DNA of 31,869 nucleotides from a virus: positions 1-31,869 of the IMG/VR virus record IMGVR_UViG_3300017762_000034; one strand, written 5' to 3'. How positions within the stretch are numbered: the stretch's first letter is position 1; each line of letters begins with the position of its first letter. The notes beneath the pieces were generated by a model. The model was not told the DNA's origin. It did no database searches and saw only the letters and a list, made by a program, of their open reading frames with translations. A program made the translations under genes and the position numbers. Shown in pieces: positions 6,408 to 18,100 of this stretch.

Positions 6408-7140
6408 TGAGTTGGTCACGGATTTGATCTAGGAGAGGGATGTTAAGGTTGTGTTCTACACCATGGAATGTAGGAACTTGAACGTCAGGAGATTCTGCAT
6501 ATGCTTGAAAATACTTCTCTGTTCTTCCTTGAATCTTATCCATAGAGATCTTCATCAAACAAGCATACTGAGATGCAACATCAAGAATACCAACTTGATC
6601 TTCTTCTTTCATCATAGCAATAGAATCCATGTTGCCAATACCGACTCTACCATTTGCCATAATATCTAAAGCAGCTTGTTTACCAAGTCTTGCAATCCAA
6701 TACTTTCTTTCATCTTCTTCATCCCATTCAACTGAATCCAATAGATCTTGTTTTGTTAGACCTTTGTCTTTAATATAATCTATGAAAACTTGAAGTTCAT
6801 ATTCTGCTTGACCCTTTCTTCTATTCCACATTTCTTTATCGAGTTCAGCAAACTCAACTTCAGCTGCAGCAAATTCAATATCAAACTCATCTCCATCTTC
6901 TGCTTGGAGTTTCTCTAGTAAAGCTTTATCACGACGCAAACGAATATCTCCCTTCTTTTCATCGAGGAGCATTTTTTCATATTGATGTGATCGATTCTCG
7001 ATCTCTAACAAAACTTGTTTTAGTTGTCGATCTTCTGTGACATGTGATTTGATCACATAGTCTAAAATTTGATTCTTCGACATACCAAGAGATACTCTTA
7101 CAGCAATATCTCTAATTTCTTTATCTGTAATTACACCCAT
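6364..7140 (-). CDS. Conserved-looking helical protein of unknown function, 258 residues
   Basis: Starts at ATG 7140 with MGVITDKEIRDIAVRVSLGM, a small helix-turn-helix-like opening (SKNQILDYVIKSHVTEDRQL). A long charged coiled coil follows at about 45-120 (LRRDKALLEKLQAEDGDEFD, AAAEVEFAELDKEMWNRRKG), then DLLDSVEWDEEDERKYWIAR, KQAALDIMANGRVGIGNMDS and an acidic C-terminus. No signal peptide, membrane segment or enzymatic motif is visible. Its position between fibre and neck genes suggests a virion or assembly factor (chaperone, scaffold), as for unnamed genes here in other cyanomyoviruses. Its last 44-56 bases also encode the N-terminus of the methyltransferase-fusion gene in another frame. 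The gap to the upstream gene is 20 bases with no promoter element. Role unknown. Confidence 0.75.
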   Translation of the reverse strand: MGVITDKEIRDIAVRVSLGMSKNQILDYVIKSHVTEDRQLKQVLLEIENRSHQYEKMLLDEKKGDIRLRRDKALLEKLQAEDGDEFDIEFAAAEVEFAELDKEMWNRRKGQAEYELQVFIDYIKDKGLTKQDLLDSVEWDEEDERKYWIARLGKQAALDIMANGRVGIGNMDSIAMMKEEDQVGILDVASQYACLMKISMDKIQGRTEKYFQAYAESPDVQVPTFHGVEHNLNIPLLDQIRDQLNDKRLQSADQPEDQ

Positions 7141-7160
7141 AATAAATCAAAAAATAATGA

Positions 7161-7925
7161 TTAGAACTTGATACCAGGAATTACCTCATCTCTAATTAAA
7201 ACACCCTGTTCGTTTTGGGTGTATTTATTTTCTTCTTTTGCCTGTTGTTCTGGCATTGGAAGACCAAGGTAGTTCTCATATAACCTATTTATCTTCCTAA
7301 TTGTATCGCAATCTGAGAACTCTTTTTTAATTTCTGAAGACTTAATGTAGAGTGCTTTTACATTTCTGTTGTAAGCATTTCTTTTTTCTTGAATTTTTGT
7401 TTTTAAATCAACTGGAGCTACACCCTTTGCTACTGACAATTCTCTGATGATGTAATCATTATTATTATCTACATCGTCATTTTGATATTCCCATGTCTTT
7501 TTCTCTAGTGCAGAAACACCTTCGTCTAAAGCTAAGAACCTTTGTTCAAAAGTTTGTTCTACAATTAACTTTGCTAGGAACTTCATAGTTCTTAGAATAG
7601 TATCATATCTCTTTTGTGTGACAGGAACTGCTACTTTAGGTCCTTCAGGTGCCATATCAGCATAAGATAGATTATCAAAATCTGCCTCATTTTTTAAATC
7701 ATCAGCAGGAACTTTAATGGTAGAACGAATATCACCAAGACTTCTCATACCAAATACTGCCATCTCTTTATCCATCTCGACAAATCTGTCTGATAAAGAA
7801 TTTATACCATTTACGTCTTCAGAATCCAACGAGAAAACATACCAATCAAGAACAGAGTTGATTGGTTGGTATGTAAGTAATTTTGTTAGATCGGGGAGTT
7901 TACCAACGAAATATCTTTTTGTCAT
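7161..7925 (-). CDS. Conserved-looking protein of unknown function, 254 residues
   Basis: Starts at ATG 7925, preceded by AGGAG seven bases upstream, the clearest ribosome binding site in the window. The sequence opens MTKRYFVGKLPDLTKLLTYQ, with mixed segments DWYVFSLDSEDVNGINSLSD and FGMRSLGDIRSTIKVPADDL. A mostly helical C-terminal half follows (YDTILRTMKFLAKLIVEQTF, EKRNAYNRNVKALYIKSSEI, CDTIRKINRLYENYLGLPMP). It has no repeats, unlike the fibre genes, and no catalytic motif I can name. The tight junction with the 381-residue fibre-like gene (TAA, two bases, ATG) suggests joint expression; a fibre-assembly chaperone or tail accessory protein is a guess from position and composition. Confidence 0.75.
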   Translation of the reverse strand: MTKRYFVGKLPDLTKLLTYQPINSVLDWYVFSLDSEDVNGINSLSDRFVEMDKEMAVFGMRSLGDIRSTIKVPADDLKNEADFDNLSYADMAPEGPKVAVPVTQKRYDTILRTMKFLAKLIVEQTFEQRFLALDEGVSALEKKTWEYQNDDVDNNNDYIIRELSVAKGVAPVDLKTKIQEKRNAYNRNVKALYIKSSEIKKEFSDCDTIRKINRLYENYLGLPMPEQQAKEENKYTQNEQGVLIRDEVIPGIKF

Positions 7926-7927
7926 GC

Positions 7928-9073
7928 TTATACTCCTGTGTAACCGCTAGCTAGTGTACCATATTCAATAGCAGCACCCGATGCTCTACCAGGTGTTCCC
8001 TGAGAGTTGAGACTGCCATTTAATCCAAATGAGTGTGTGGAGAAACTTACTTGACCACCAGTATTGTTCTGACCACCATCATACATACCGTTCATAAATC
8101 CATGTGTCATTCCCGTATGGAATGTTTCTTCACCAGTAGTTGCTGGTTTACTAACAGATCCTAGGTTAGAACCAGTAGTGTCATCTCTTCTTGAAAGTGC
8201 AGCGTTGGTTTGGTAACCACCTGCAGTGTTCCAATAAGAGAAATTAAGACGTGAGTTCCAAGTCTTGTTAGTTCCATCAGTGCCAGGAGCAGAACTCCAA
8301 CCAGACCACGATTGAGTTGACCAGTCAAAGCTGTATCCATTACCACCTTGCTTATACCAACCTTTAGTTTCGCCATAACCACATGCAGGGTTATCACCAC
8401 CAGTAGATCCGCCGCCACTAACAGTTGATACACTGTCATTAGTTAAGTCGTATCTGTCTGGGTTGTTGTTATTGTTTCCACAAACATATGCATACTTAAA
8501 GTCTCTCTTCATAACAGAAGTTCTGTTTCTTGAAGTCTGCATCGATGTTGCAGCACCAGCATTGGACTCAGTGACCATGCTGAAACTAGAAACATAGTTA
8601 CCAGTATTGTTCCAACCGTTTGCTGTGCAGAAAACATATGCTCTCATAGCAGAGTTTTGAGCACCTGCTGTGTATGCGTCAGACTGATCAATTCTGTCGC
8701 CAATGTTAGCGTTACTAAACGTAGCATGTGTACAACGGTTGATGTTTCTCCATGCAGCACCACCTCGGTAACCTGCTGCTGGATATCCTCTAGTAATATT
8801 AAAACCTTCGGCAAACTCAACAATGTTTTCCCAATAAGCGTTAGTACCATCTGATTTCAGTGTGGCTCCAACGGTGCTTGAATCACCAGCACTTGCAGGA
8901 AATTGCTCTGGTAAAGTTGAAAATGGCGCACCATTTACAAGCAAACTATTACTGCCAATATCAATATTACCACCGAAGGTACATGAACCATCCGTATTCA
9001 ACGAAATGTTGGGATTGGTTGAACTACCTGCGGCGGTATATTTAAGTTGATCTACTCTTAATTCTGATGCCAT
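7928..9073 (-). CDS. Fibre/adhesin-like virion protein, 381 residues
   Basis: Residues 1-83 are a fibre-type N-terminus: MASELRVDQLKYTAAGSS, then FGGNIDIGSNSLLVNGAPFS and a GDSSTVGATLKSDGTNAYWE repeat-like turn, as in cyanophage fibre proteins. Residues ~84-381 are rich in Gly/Ser/Asn/Thr/Trp and contain propeller-like units such as MRAYVFCTANGWNNTGNYVS, FKYAYVCGNNNNNPDRYD and FDWSTQSWSGWSSAPGTDG, with Cys at each YVC/VFC. The C-terminus (HTGMTHGFMNGMYDGGQNN) is Gly/His/Met-rich. I infer an exposed carbohydrate- or receptor-binding protein, possibly a beta-propeller. The ATG at 9073 follows a TCTAAATA late element and an AGGAG about 15 bases away. It is the smallest of the fibre-like genes and may be the distal tip. 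Confidence 0.7.
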   Translation of the reverse strand: MASELRVDQLKYTAAGSSTNPNISLNTDGSCTFGGNIDIGSNSLLVNGAPFSTLPEQFPASAGDSSTVGATLKSDGTNAYWENIVEFAEGFNITRGYPAAGYRGGAAWRNINRCTHATFSNANIGDRIDQSDAYTAGAQNSAMRAYVFCTANGWNNTGNYVSSFSMVTESNAGAATSMQTSRNRTSVMKRDFKYAYVCGNNNNNPDRYDLTNDSVSTVSGGGSTGGDNPACGYGETKGWYKQGGNGYSFDWSTQSWSGWSSAPGTDGTNKTWNSRLNFSYWNTAGGYQTNAALSRRDDTTGSNLGSVSKPATTGEETFHTGMTHGFMNGMYDGGQNNTGGQVSFSTHSFGLNGSLNSQGTPGRASGAAIEYGTLASGYTGV

Positions 9074-9098
9074 GGATAATAGGATCTCCTACCTTTAC

Positions 9099-9106
9099 TA
9101 TTTAGA
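9099..9106 (-). promoter_or_regulatory. T4-late-like promoter element TCTAAATA
   Basis: TCTAAATA on the minus strand matches 7 of 8 positions of TATAAATA. The TAA is the stop codon of the 3492-residue fibre gene; the next ATG is 26 bases downstream. It could drive the 381-, 254- and 258-residue genes and the enzyme couplet. Confidence 0.4.
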
Positions 9107-12100
9107 CGATGTTCCAGCTACCGCCATCAGCAACTGTGATCACAATATTGTTATTTATAGTGATAGGACCAAAACTACCACAGTTTGTTCCATTAGGAAC
9201 AGTAATGTTCTCAGCAACAACTTGACTGTTTGCTTTGAAGATACCGTAGGAGTCGATCCATTGCCTTACGCCGTTAGCGTAAAGAACGCTGGTGTTTGCT
9301 TGGTTAACGAAAGTTTGACCTTCGATGTTTGTAGATCCAAGGACATGTAAGTCGTATGTAGGATCTTGTTTCTTAACACCAACTTTGGACAATCTATAGA
9401 TGTCATTGCCGTTAGAAGCTTCTGTCCATCTAGATGTTACAAACTCTTGGTTGTTCTGGAAGAACTGACCATTCAAGTTAATATCACCTTGAACATTTAA
9501 TTGATAGTTTCTACTCTGGTTATTAGTTGGGTCGGTTCCAGAAGTTGCATTAGTGTTAATTGCAATTCTATTGTCACCCTTAACCAAGAATGCAGGAGTT
9601 CCATTCCAAGATTGTCCACCACCAGCAGTTGATGCAGTAATTTCAAATGCATCACTATGTCCAATCTGGTTACCAATTCTGAAGTTTTTCTGACTGGAGG
9701 AACCTAAGAAGTACATACCAGCACCAGAGTTATCATTAGCGGAATCTAACGTAACATAATTTCTAAATCTGGATGTACCATTAACATCTAACTTAAAGCT
9801 AGAACTTGGAGTTGAAGTTGAAATACCAACTGATCCATTATAATCAATGGTCATTGCCTCAGTTCCAACAGTTAGTGGAACCTCGTTACCACTTCTGCCA
9901 GGATCAACCATGAACGCAATGCGTCCATAAGAAGACCAAAGTGCCATTCTCTCACTGCCTCTATGGTCATAAAGTAGACCACCTCTTACAGTATCGTTAT
10001 AAGTGAGTGCAAGACCAAACTGAGAATCAGCACCACTAGAACCATCTACCCAGTTACCATTAAACTGAGCAATGTCCATTCCATGAACAGTACCATAACT
10101 GTTAAAGTTAGAAGGTCTAATTCTCAACTTAACGTATGACTCACCAGCACGGTTAGTAAATACAGTCTCGCCAATACCGATCTTATTCTCAGAAGAGTCA
10201 ACGAATAATGTATAGTTATCAACGTTAAGATCAGCAGTTAATGTTGTTGTATTGTTAACAGTTGCTGTTCCACTAACAGTGAGGTTAGAACCTGCACCAG
10301 TTAGGACAAGCGAACCAGTCATGGTATCACCAGTCTTCAGAACGTTGAGTGATGCAGCACCAGTTAGAGATGCGGTAATTGTTCCAGCGGAGAAGTTACC
10401 AGCAGAATCACGTTGTACTGCATAACTACCAAGGTTAGCACTACTAAATTGAATGTTACCTTCGTTCCATGCTTTCTGACCATTGATAGTAAATGCATCA
10501 GCATTTAGAACTGTCAATGCTAAAGTACCAGATCCTAAACTAGCATTACCACCAGCTGCTTCAAATTTAGCAGTATAGTGATCATCTGGAGTTGCCGATA
10601 CTAACTGAGAAGATCTAAAGTAAATTGCAGGACTAGATGATTGACCATCAGTTCTTCCAAGTCTTAGTTCACCAGATCCAGAGTTATTAACAATCTTACC
10701 AACGTCTACTGTATTACCATCTTCTAGAGTAAAGTCATCAAATGGTTGTCTGTTAGATGCACTACCAGCAGTAAGAGCACCAACAAAGTTACCAGAGTTG
10801 AGTCTACCAATTAGAATCGTAAAGTCGTTAAAGTTATCTGCTGTATCATCGTTAGTTACAACACTATCAATAACAAAACTACCAACAGCTTGTGCGTTGG
10901 CGTTATACAAGTTGATTGGATTACCTGCAGCAAATACTCCCGTTGCAGATGTGTCGAGGATAACTCCAGAGAAGTAAATTCTGAACTTAGGATCACCAAG
11001 GAATCCTTTAACACTTACGTTATCTCTAAAGTTAGTTGCACTAATGAATCTAGGAAGTCTATTATCAGATAAAGTTCCTTCATTAATGTTTAGAGCATTT
11101 TGATACCAAGTGCCCTGTCTATTGTCAAGTCTGTCAGCGTCAAGACCAGAGTCAAGACCATCATTCAATGATGTCCATACCTTCGCCCATGTACCGAAAG
11201 ATCCAACACCAGTTCCAGATCCACGGAGATACATGTTATCATTATCCGTGAATGCAAGTTGTCTTACACCACCAAATCCAGCATCGAAACCAGAACCACC
11301 ATTTCTGAAGGTTACAGTCATGTTTCTGGTGCCACCATCAGTTAGTCCATTAGCACTATTGAAGATTGTGTTAGCAACAATACCAGAACTGAAGTTGTTA
11401 GGAGCAGGAGAAGAGGACGGGTTGTTAGTACCTGTAAGAACACGAATCGTGTTACCTGCTGTACCAGAAATTGCGATGTTGTAAGTTCCAGCTAATCTAT
11501 CAGAAGATAGAGTACCAGCACTCATGTTACTAGCATTTAGATAGAATGTACCTTGTACACCGTCTAGTAAGTCAGCATCAAGTCCACTATCTGCACCAGT
11601 CTTAAGTTCAACAGATCCATTTCCTGCCTGACCAAGATTGAATTGTGATTTCTTATATCTAGAAACACCAATTGTACCGTAAAGGTCAGCAGAAATTGTA
11701 AGATCAGTAACTCTCTGAACGTCAATAGATACGTTTGCATACTGTCTGTTGACCGTAGAAACTTTTGATTCTAGTACAAGAGAGGATCCAGCACCAATGA
11801 CACCAGGAGCAGAGGTTACAGTAAAGTCTGAACTATATCCAGTACCACCATCAGTAACAGTAATTTCTGTTACAACGTTACCAGCAACAACAATATTAAC
11901 CTTGAGTCCAGTTCCTGTTCCACCTGTTAGCGAAACATCAAAGTATTGACCGTTGGTGTAACCAGAACCAGCGTTAGAAATAATAACATCATCAACAAAT
12001 CCACCTTGAGTGAATGTTGATTCAAATGATAGAGGAGATGCACCACGCTCAAACTCAATAATTGTTCCGAGAGGAATTGTTGCATTGACTGGGTTGTTTA

Positions 12101-15100
12101 GAGAGATCGTAGTTAGACCTGCTGCGGTAATAACACCAGTAATGTTTGTATTAGTCTGAATACCACTTACAGTATTCTTAACTTCATGACCAATAAGAAC
12201 ATCAGAGTTTGTAGTAAAGATCATCTGAGATGATCCTGTAGTACACTGAGATGCCAATCTTGCAAAGTACCTGCTTTCTGCACCTTTGAGTGACTGCATT
12301 GCTAGTGCAAAGCTAGAATCACCTCTTAAGAATGTGAAGGAGTTTGCAGATCCACCAACAGCAAGTCTGTCTGTTTCAATAACACCAGATGTAATATCGG
12401 AAGCAGCAATCTGATTGGAAGATAGTGATACCCAGTTGTTAGCATCGAAGGAAGATGTATTTACAACTCTAGTAATGTTAACTGTATTAGCAGTAGGTGA
12501 TGTACTATCATCAACAGTATCAGTATCTTCTATCTTAATGTTGTTGACGATATCACCATATATTCTGCTCTCAATTAGAGCATTACCTTGTGCTTGTGTA
12601 CCAGCTCCAGTAGGAGCAGCAAATGTAATATTAGGAGCAGTAGTATATCCTTTACCACCTCGGAATCCACCAAAGTCATTAATAGTAACAGTAACAACTT
12701 GACCATTAGCAATAGTACAAGTAGCAGCTGCAGAAACTGCACCAGCTTCTGGGTTACCACCAGCAAATGTAACTACAGGAGCAACAGTATATCCAGAACC
12801 ACCGTTACTAATATTAATTTGGAATACAACACCTTTTCTATATTCAGTTGATTGAATGCGTCCAGTAGTTAAACTACCAGTAAGGATGTCACCGATGGTG
12901 AATGTTAAAGCAGGATCTGGGTTAAATCCAAGGAACAGACTATCATTATCATTGTTTAGAATGAATGATGTTGATGTATCCTGTTGAATTGCAATGTCAC
13001 CAGCAAGTGCTCCTTCTAGTGCAGTTCTTTCTGTTTGGTTTGCAACAGTGAAGACACTGAATGGTCTGAGTGCTGGAATCTGATCAATAGAGATCTTACC
13101 AGAATCAGTAAGTTCAACCAATGCTCTAGGAACAGCGTTCGTAGAATATGGTTTGTTGATGTAAGGTCCTAAAGCATTAGTGATATAATCTTTAACTGCC
13201 TTTTGTGTAGGTAGTTTAGAATCACTAGAGTTAGCACCACCAAGTGTGTTGGATGCGTCAAAACCAGTAACAACAACGTCACCACCTTTCAGTTTCAAGA
13301 ATTCAACTTCAGAGATCGTAACCGTACCAGTGAAGGTAATGTTACCAGTTCTGTTTTCGATTCTAGCGAAAGTACCAACCTTAAAGTCACCAAGTTCATC
13401 AGTACCAGAAACATATACACGACCGTAGTTTTCAGATACCTGTTCGTATGCTTCGACTTTAGTACCACCGTTCTCAGGAAGAGCTAGGTAGTTAGTTCCT
13501 GAACCCGCAAATTCCCACGTATGAGAAGAAGAGTTAACAATCGATGGTCTGTGTAAGTTAATTGTTTTACCAGACAGAATACTGGTAGATACTGCCTGAC
13601 CAGTTGCTATATCTGTAAGATCCATGGCACCACCTGTGCCATCATCAATAGTTAATTGTGCAGAGAAAGGAGGACCAACTGTAACTCCAGCTACAACATC
13701 AACAAAGTATTCAATATCTACATTAGTGTTTCTATATCCATCAATCTTAACAACATAATGCTCTAATGGTTCTCTACCAAGTCCACTAAGTGTTAGGATA
13801 GTTCTACCAGTAGGAGTAGAAGAAACATTTGAAATCGTTGCAATATCAAATGCATATGGGTCCTTACGGAAACCTATACCTCTTAATGCAAATGTACCAA
13901 AGTTGGTAGCAGAGTTAGTGATTGAGCAGTAACCACCAGATTCAGCAAGAACACCATCAGCACAGAAGATAACGAAGACAGAAACTAACTGAGTATAACC
14001 ATCGTTGATAACCTTATATCCTGTACCACCAAAAGATACAATCGTGAATGCAGATGCAACCATCGACTTACCCTGATTGGGGAAGGATGCTGTTCCGTCT
14101 AACTCAAGACCAGGGAATGGGCAGTTGGGTTGTTTAACCTTGGCACCATCAACCTCAGCACCGCCACCACCTAGGAAGGAGATAACAGATGCGTTCTGGG
14201 TGTATGGAGATGCCTCGATAATTGGATAGTCATCGTAATCACCACGAATTGCTAGTCTGTTGTTATTAGCATCAGAAACAAAGTTATCTGGATACGAAAT
14301 AATTTGTGAAGTATCATATAGAGAATTGCTAGTTCTAGATGTAGCACCAGAAAGAACTGTTCCATCTAAGATATCTTCAAAAAGATCCATAGATGTATTG
14401 ATGGAAGAAGCAACGTTAGAACATTGTGAAGTTTGTCCCGTGCTGTATACAAGTACAGAGTTGTTAGTTGTTCTAACAAATGTATGTGCAGATTGTGGTA
14501 AATGCTTGAGGCAATTAGTTGCAGCAGTTACGAATGTATGTGCAGATTGTGAAATCTGAGTAATTGATCCTGCAGCACCACTTACAAAAGTATGTGCTTC
14601 ACCAGAAGCAGCACCACCAGCTCCTACGTTAACTGTAACAGTTCCAGTTTGTCTCTCGATACCATTAGCTAATGCACTTACAAAAGCATGTGTGCCTGTG
14701 TAAGAGGAAAGACCAGTATTAATTTCAAAAGTATCGGTAGTTACATTACTAATTTGTACCCATTTGTTACTCAACTTATCATAGTTGGCACGAGGATATG
14801 TTTTGTTTACTGAATTTCCATCCAGATCACAAGTAAAAGTTAGACTATCGTTAGCAATTTTTACATAATCTCCATTTGCAAAATTATGTCCAGCACTTGT
14901 TATAACTAACTTTCCACTAGATGCTGTGTAGACAGCATTGGTAGCTGTATGTTGACTAGAAGAAACTGCTGTGATATTTAAAGATGCACCTGAAGCGGGG
15001 TCAGATGGTCTTGGATATGTTTCTACAGTTGTATTACCATCACCATTATAGTCACATGTAAATGCTAGAGAATTATCTAGAATTACAATTCCTTTATTAA

Positions 15101-18100
15101 CATCAAGACCATGCTGAGTTCCAAGTTCTAGAACTAATTCACCAGTAGATGCATTGTAGGTAGTTCCTGTTTGTGCAGTAAGTAATTTATTTGCAGGAGA
15201 TACACCTACGTTTAATGTAATAGTTGTATCACTTACACTATCGATAGGTATAGATCTCAATGCGTATGGGTCATGACCTGCTCTTGGATATGTTTTAGTA
15301 GCAGTATTTCCATCCATCGTACATGTGAACGATAGACTATCAGTATCAAGTACAACACCTTCACCAATACTAAGTCCATGACCAGTACCAATAGTTAGAA
15401 CCAGAGCACCTGTAGCAGGATCATAAGTTGCATCACTTGGAGTCCACTGTTGATCAGGACCAGATACGCCAACATTAATTGTAAATGTATCTGCAGATGT
15501 TGATGTTACTGCCAGAGCATTGCCATATGCAGTTTGACCAGATTGAGGTAAACTATGCTCAGTGGCATTACCGTCCATTGCACATGTAAATGTGAATGAT
15601 TCTGGAGAAAGACTAATACTATTACTTGTAGTAACACTATGACCTGTCACAGTCATTGTGAAATCACCATTAGCAGGATTATAGGTAGCTGTTGATGGTG
15701 TATGCTGTGCTATTGGAGCGCCTGCATTTGGATCTGGAAGAATATTCCAATCTTCAAATCTTGGAATAGGTGAAGTTAGTACAGTAGGATTGTAAACAAT
15801 AATAGTTCCATCTGTTACTGCACTTACAAATGAATGTGATGAACCAGAAGCAGCTCCTGCATTACCAACGTTACAAGTAACTGTGGTGACACCACCAGAA
15901 GATTGAACATTAGTGATGGCATGACTCTTGCCATAATTATCATCAGTTTTTAATGGACTTGAGTGTGTTCCAGTAACACTGTTATATGTACATTGGAAGG
16001 CAATTGCTTCTTCTTTAAATGCAATTCTATCTCCTACATTAGGAGCAATGAGAGGATCAGGGAAGATTACCTCTAATGCACCAGTAGAAGCATTGTATGT
16101 TGCGTTAGTTGGAGTGAGATCAACATATGATCCATCAGTCCAGTTACGCATTGCTGCGATAGCATATGTTTTAGCTCTTTGATATGCAAAGATAGTTTCT
16201 GCTCTTTGTGCTTCTGGAATGCCAGTTAAAGCAGTTTGTGTAAAGTAAGATTCGGCAGCTATAACAATATTCTCATTACCACCAAATGTTAAATCTTTTG
16301 CTAGGTTACTTAGCGTAATACCAAGATCTCTTTTACATTTTCTTTCGTTTGTGTTATCAAGTGAGAATAATGGGAACTGACCTAATGTATCACGTAATGC
16401 TTGATCAGCAATTAGATACTTATTCCTTTCAATTAAGTATGCAGCATCCAGATAAGTTCCATTTTGATTCTTGGTAATAAGATCAACCCAAAGGAATGAT
16501 AAAGTATCAATTGCAGATTTAACATCAGCACAAGCTGGAGTACCCGCAGTTGCTGTGATGACTGTATCATCAAAGTATCTTGTTACAGAAGAATATACAG
16601 GAGAATAAATTGGATCTGATGGAGTACCGTCACCAGTTCTCCAGTTTCTCATTGCAAGGATACAAAGTTCTCGTGCATATTCAATCGCACGGAAGTTTTG
16701 AACAATTTCATCCTTGATGTATGCAATATCACCACCAAGAATATACTTCTTAGCTGCTTCAATAATGTTGAAGTTTGAACCAAATTCTAAATCTCTTACT
16801 AGAGCATTAACAAAGTGAATAACGTCTTGGCGGCATTGCTCATCACCGTCACTTCCTGTGTTATCTCCACTAGTTGGGGAACTATAAGAAGGGTAAGTTT
16901 TTTGACCAGCATCACAGGATAGTAGAATGTCTGCTAACTTAATGGTATCATCTTCTACTAAAGTTGATAAAGCAGAATCTACTGTGATAGTTGCATAACC
17001 TGTTATGATATTATCGTAACTAAAGTTAGTAATATTTACAGTTGTATTTTCAAATTTAACTGTACCACCAGAAACATAAGTATGAGTTACTGGAGTCTGA
17101 CCTAAGAATACTTTAAATGTATCTCCACCACCAGTGATTTCAGATACCTGATAATAGTCTTTAGCAAATTGTCTATTGATTCTTCCTACAACTTCATCTG
17201 CAATAAACTCTCTGTTATTACGTAGGAATACACAAGCATCTTGGAATCTTCTTTCTACAGGAGTAGATAGAGGGAATGTGTTTGGTGAGTTTAGTAGTGA
17301 TAGAGTAATTACTTTTGAAAAACTCTTAACAGTTGCAAATTGACCAGGATCTAAGTTAGCATCTGTGATAGATGGAACTTTTTTAGGAATTACAAATCTT
17401 CTGCAGCGACCATCTGCATCTTCTAAGACTTTATAAATTCTTTGCTTACCATTTAGAAGTGATAAGTCAGGGTTTGAAGTAGGAAGATTTTCAATTAAAA
17501 TTTCCTGACCTTCTTTAAACTCGTGAGTATTTGTTCTACCAACTAGTGCGTTAGTATAGAAGACAACACCACCAAGATCTTCTGCATTACCAAACTGAGC
17601 ATTTTGGAAACCACCTGTTGTAATACTTGGATCTCCTTGTAAAGAGAAATCAAGTCTAGAAATAGGTAGAGTTGTGGTGTAATCTTCATCTACTGCTACA
17701 ACCTCACCTTCTGCTCGAATTGATTTAATAGCAGTAGTGTCAATATTTTCAGTTTGTGCAGTAGCTTGATTGATTGCATATGTACCACCAACACCAGTTG
17801 CATCCCATGTGGGAGCATTTAGAATTGGGAAGAATGTTACATCCCAAATATTACTTGCAGATTGCGTAGAATCAATCGCAGAAACTTCATAGAATCCTGT
17901 AAAAGCATTACCTGTGGATGGTGTTCCTACTAATTGTACTACTGTACCACCAGGAATAGTTCCAGTTGGATCTTGTGTAAATCGTAAAGTGTTTGGTCCC
18001 TGTTGACCAGTAATAGCAAGGTTGATAGCACTACCTGCACCAGCAGATGTGATATATGAGAATTGCTCACCTTCAACAAAGGAACCAGATTGTAATTGGA

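Noticed and set aside
7141-7160. Late promoter in the 20-base gap before the 258-residue gene
   Set aside because: No TAAATA on the coding strand; AATAAATC is on the wrong strand.
9072-9350. Plus-strand open frame over the end of the giant fibre gene
   Set aside because: It lies opposite a strongly supported coding frame and has the composition of a shadow frame; no promoter or family pattern.
9102-9800. Peptidase S74 self-cleaving chaperone at the fibre C-terminus
   Set aside because: No Ser-Asp/Lys S74 pattern is visible; the end is the GSFGPITI...GGSWNIV type instead.
14470-16120. CRISPR array from regularly spaced repeats
   Set aside because: The repeats are coding, degenerate and in frame with the fibre protein; no constant repeat with unique spacers.
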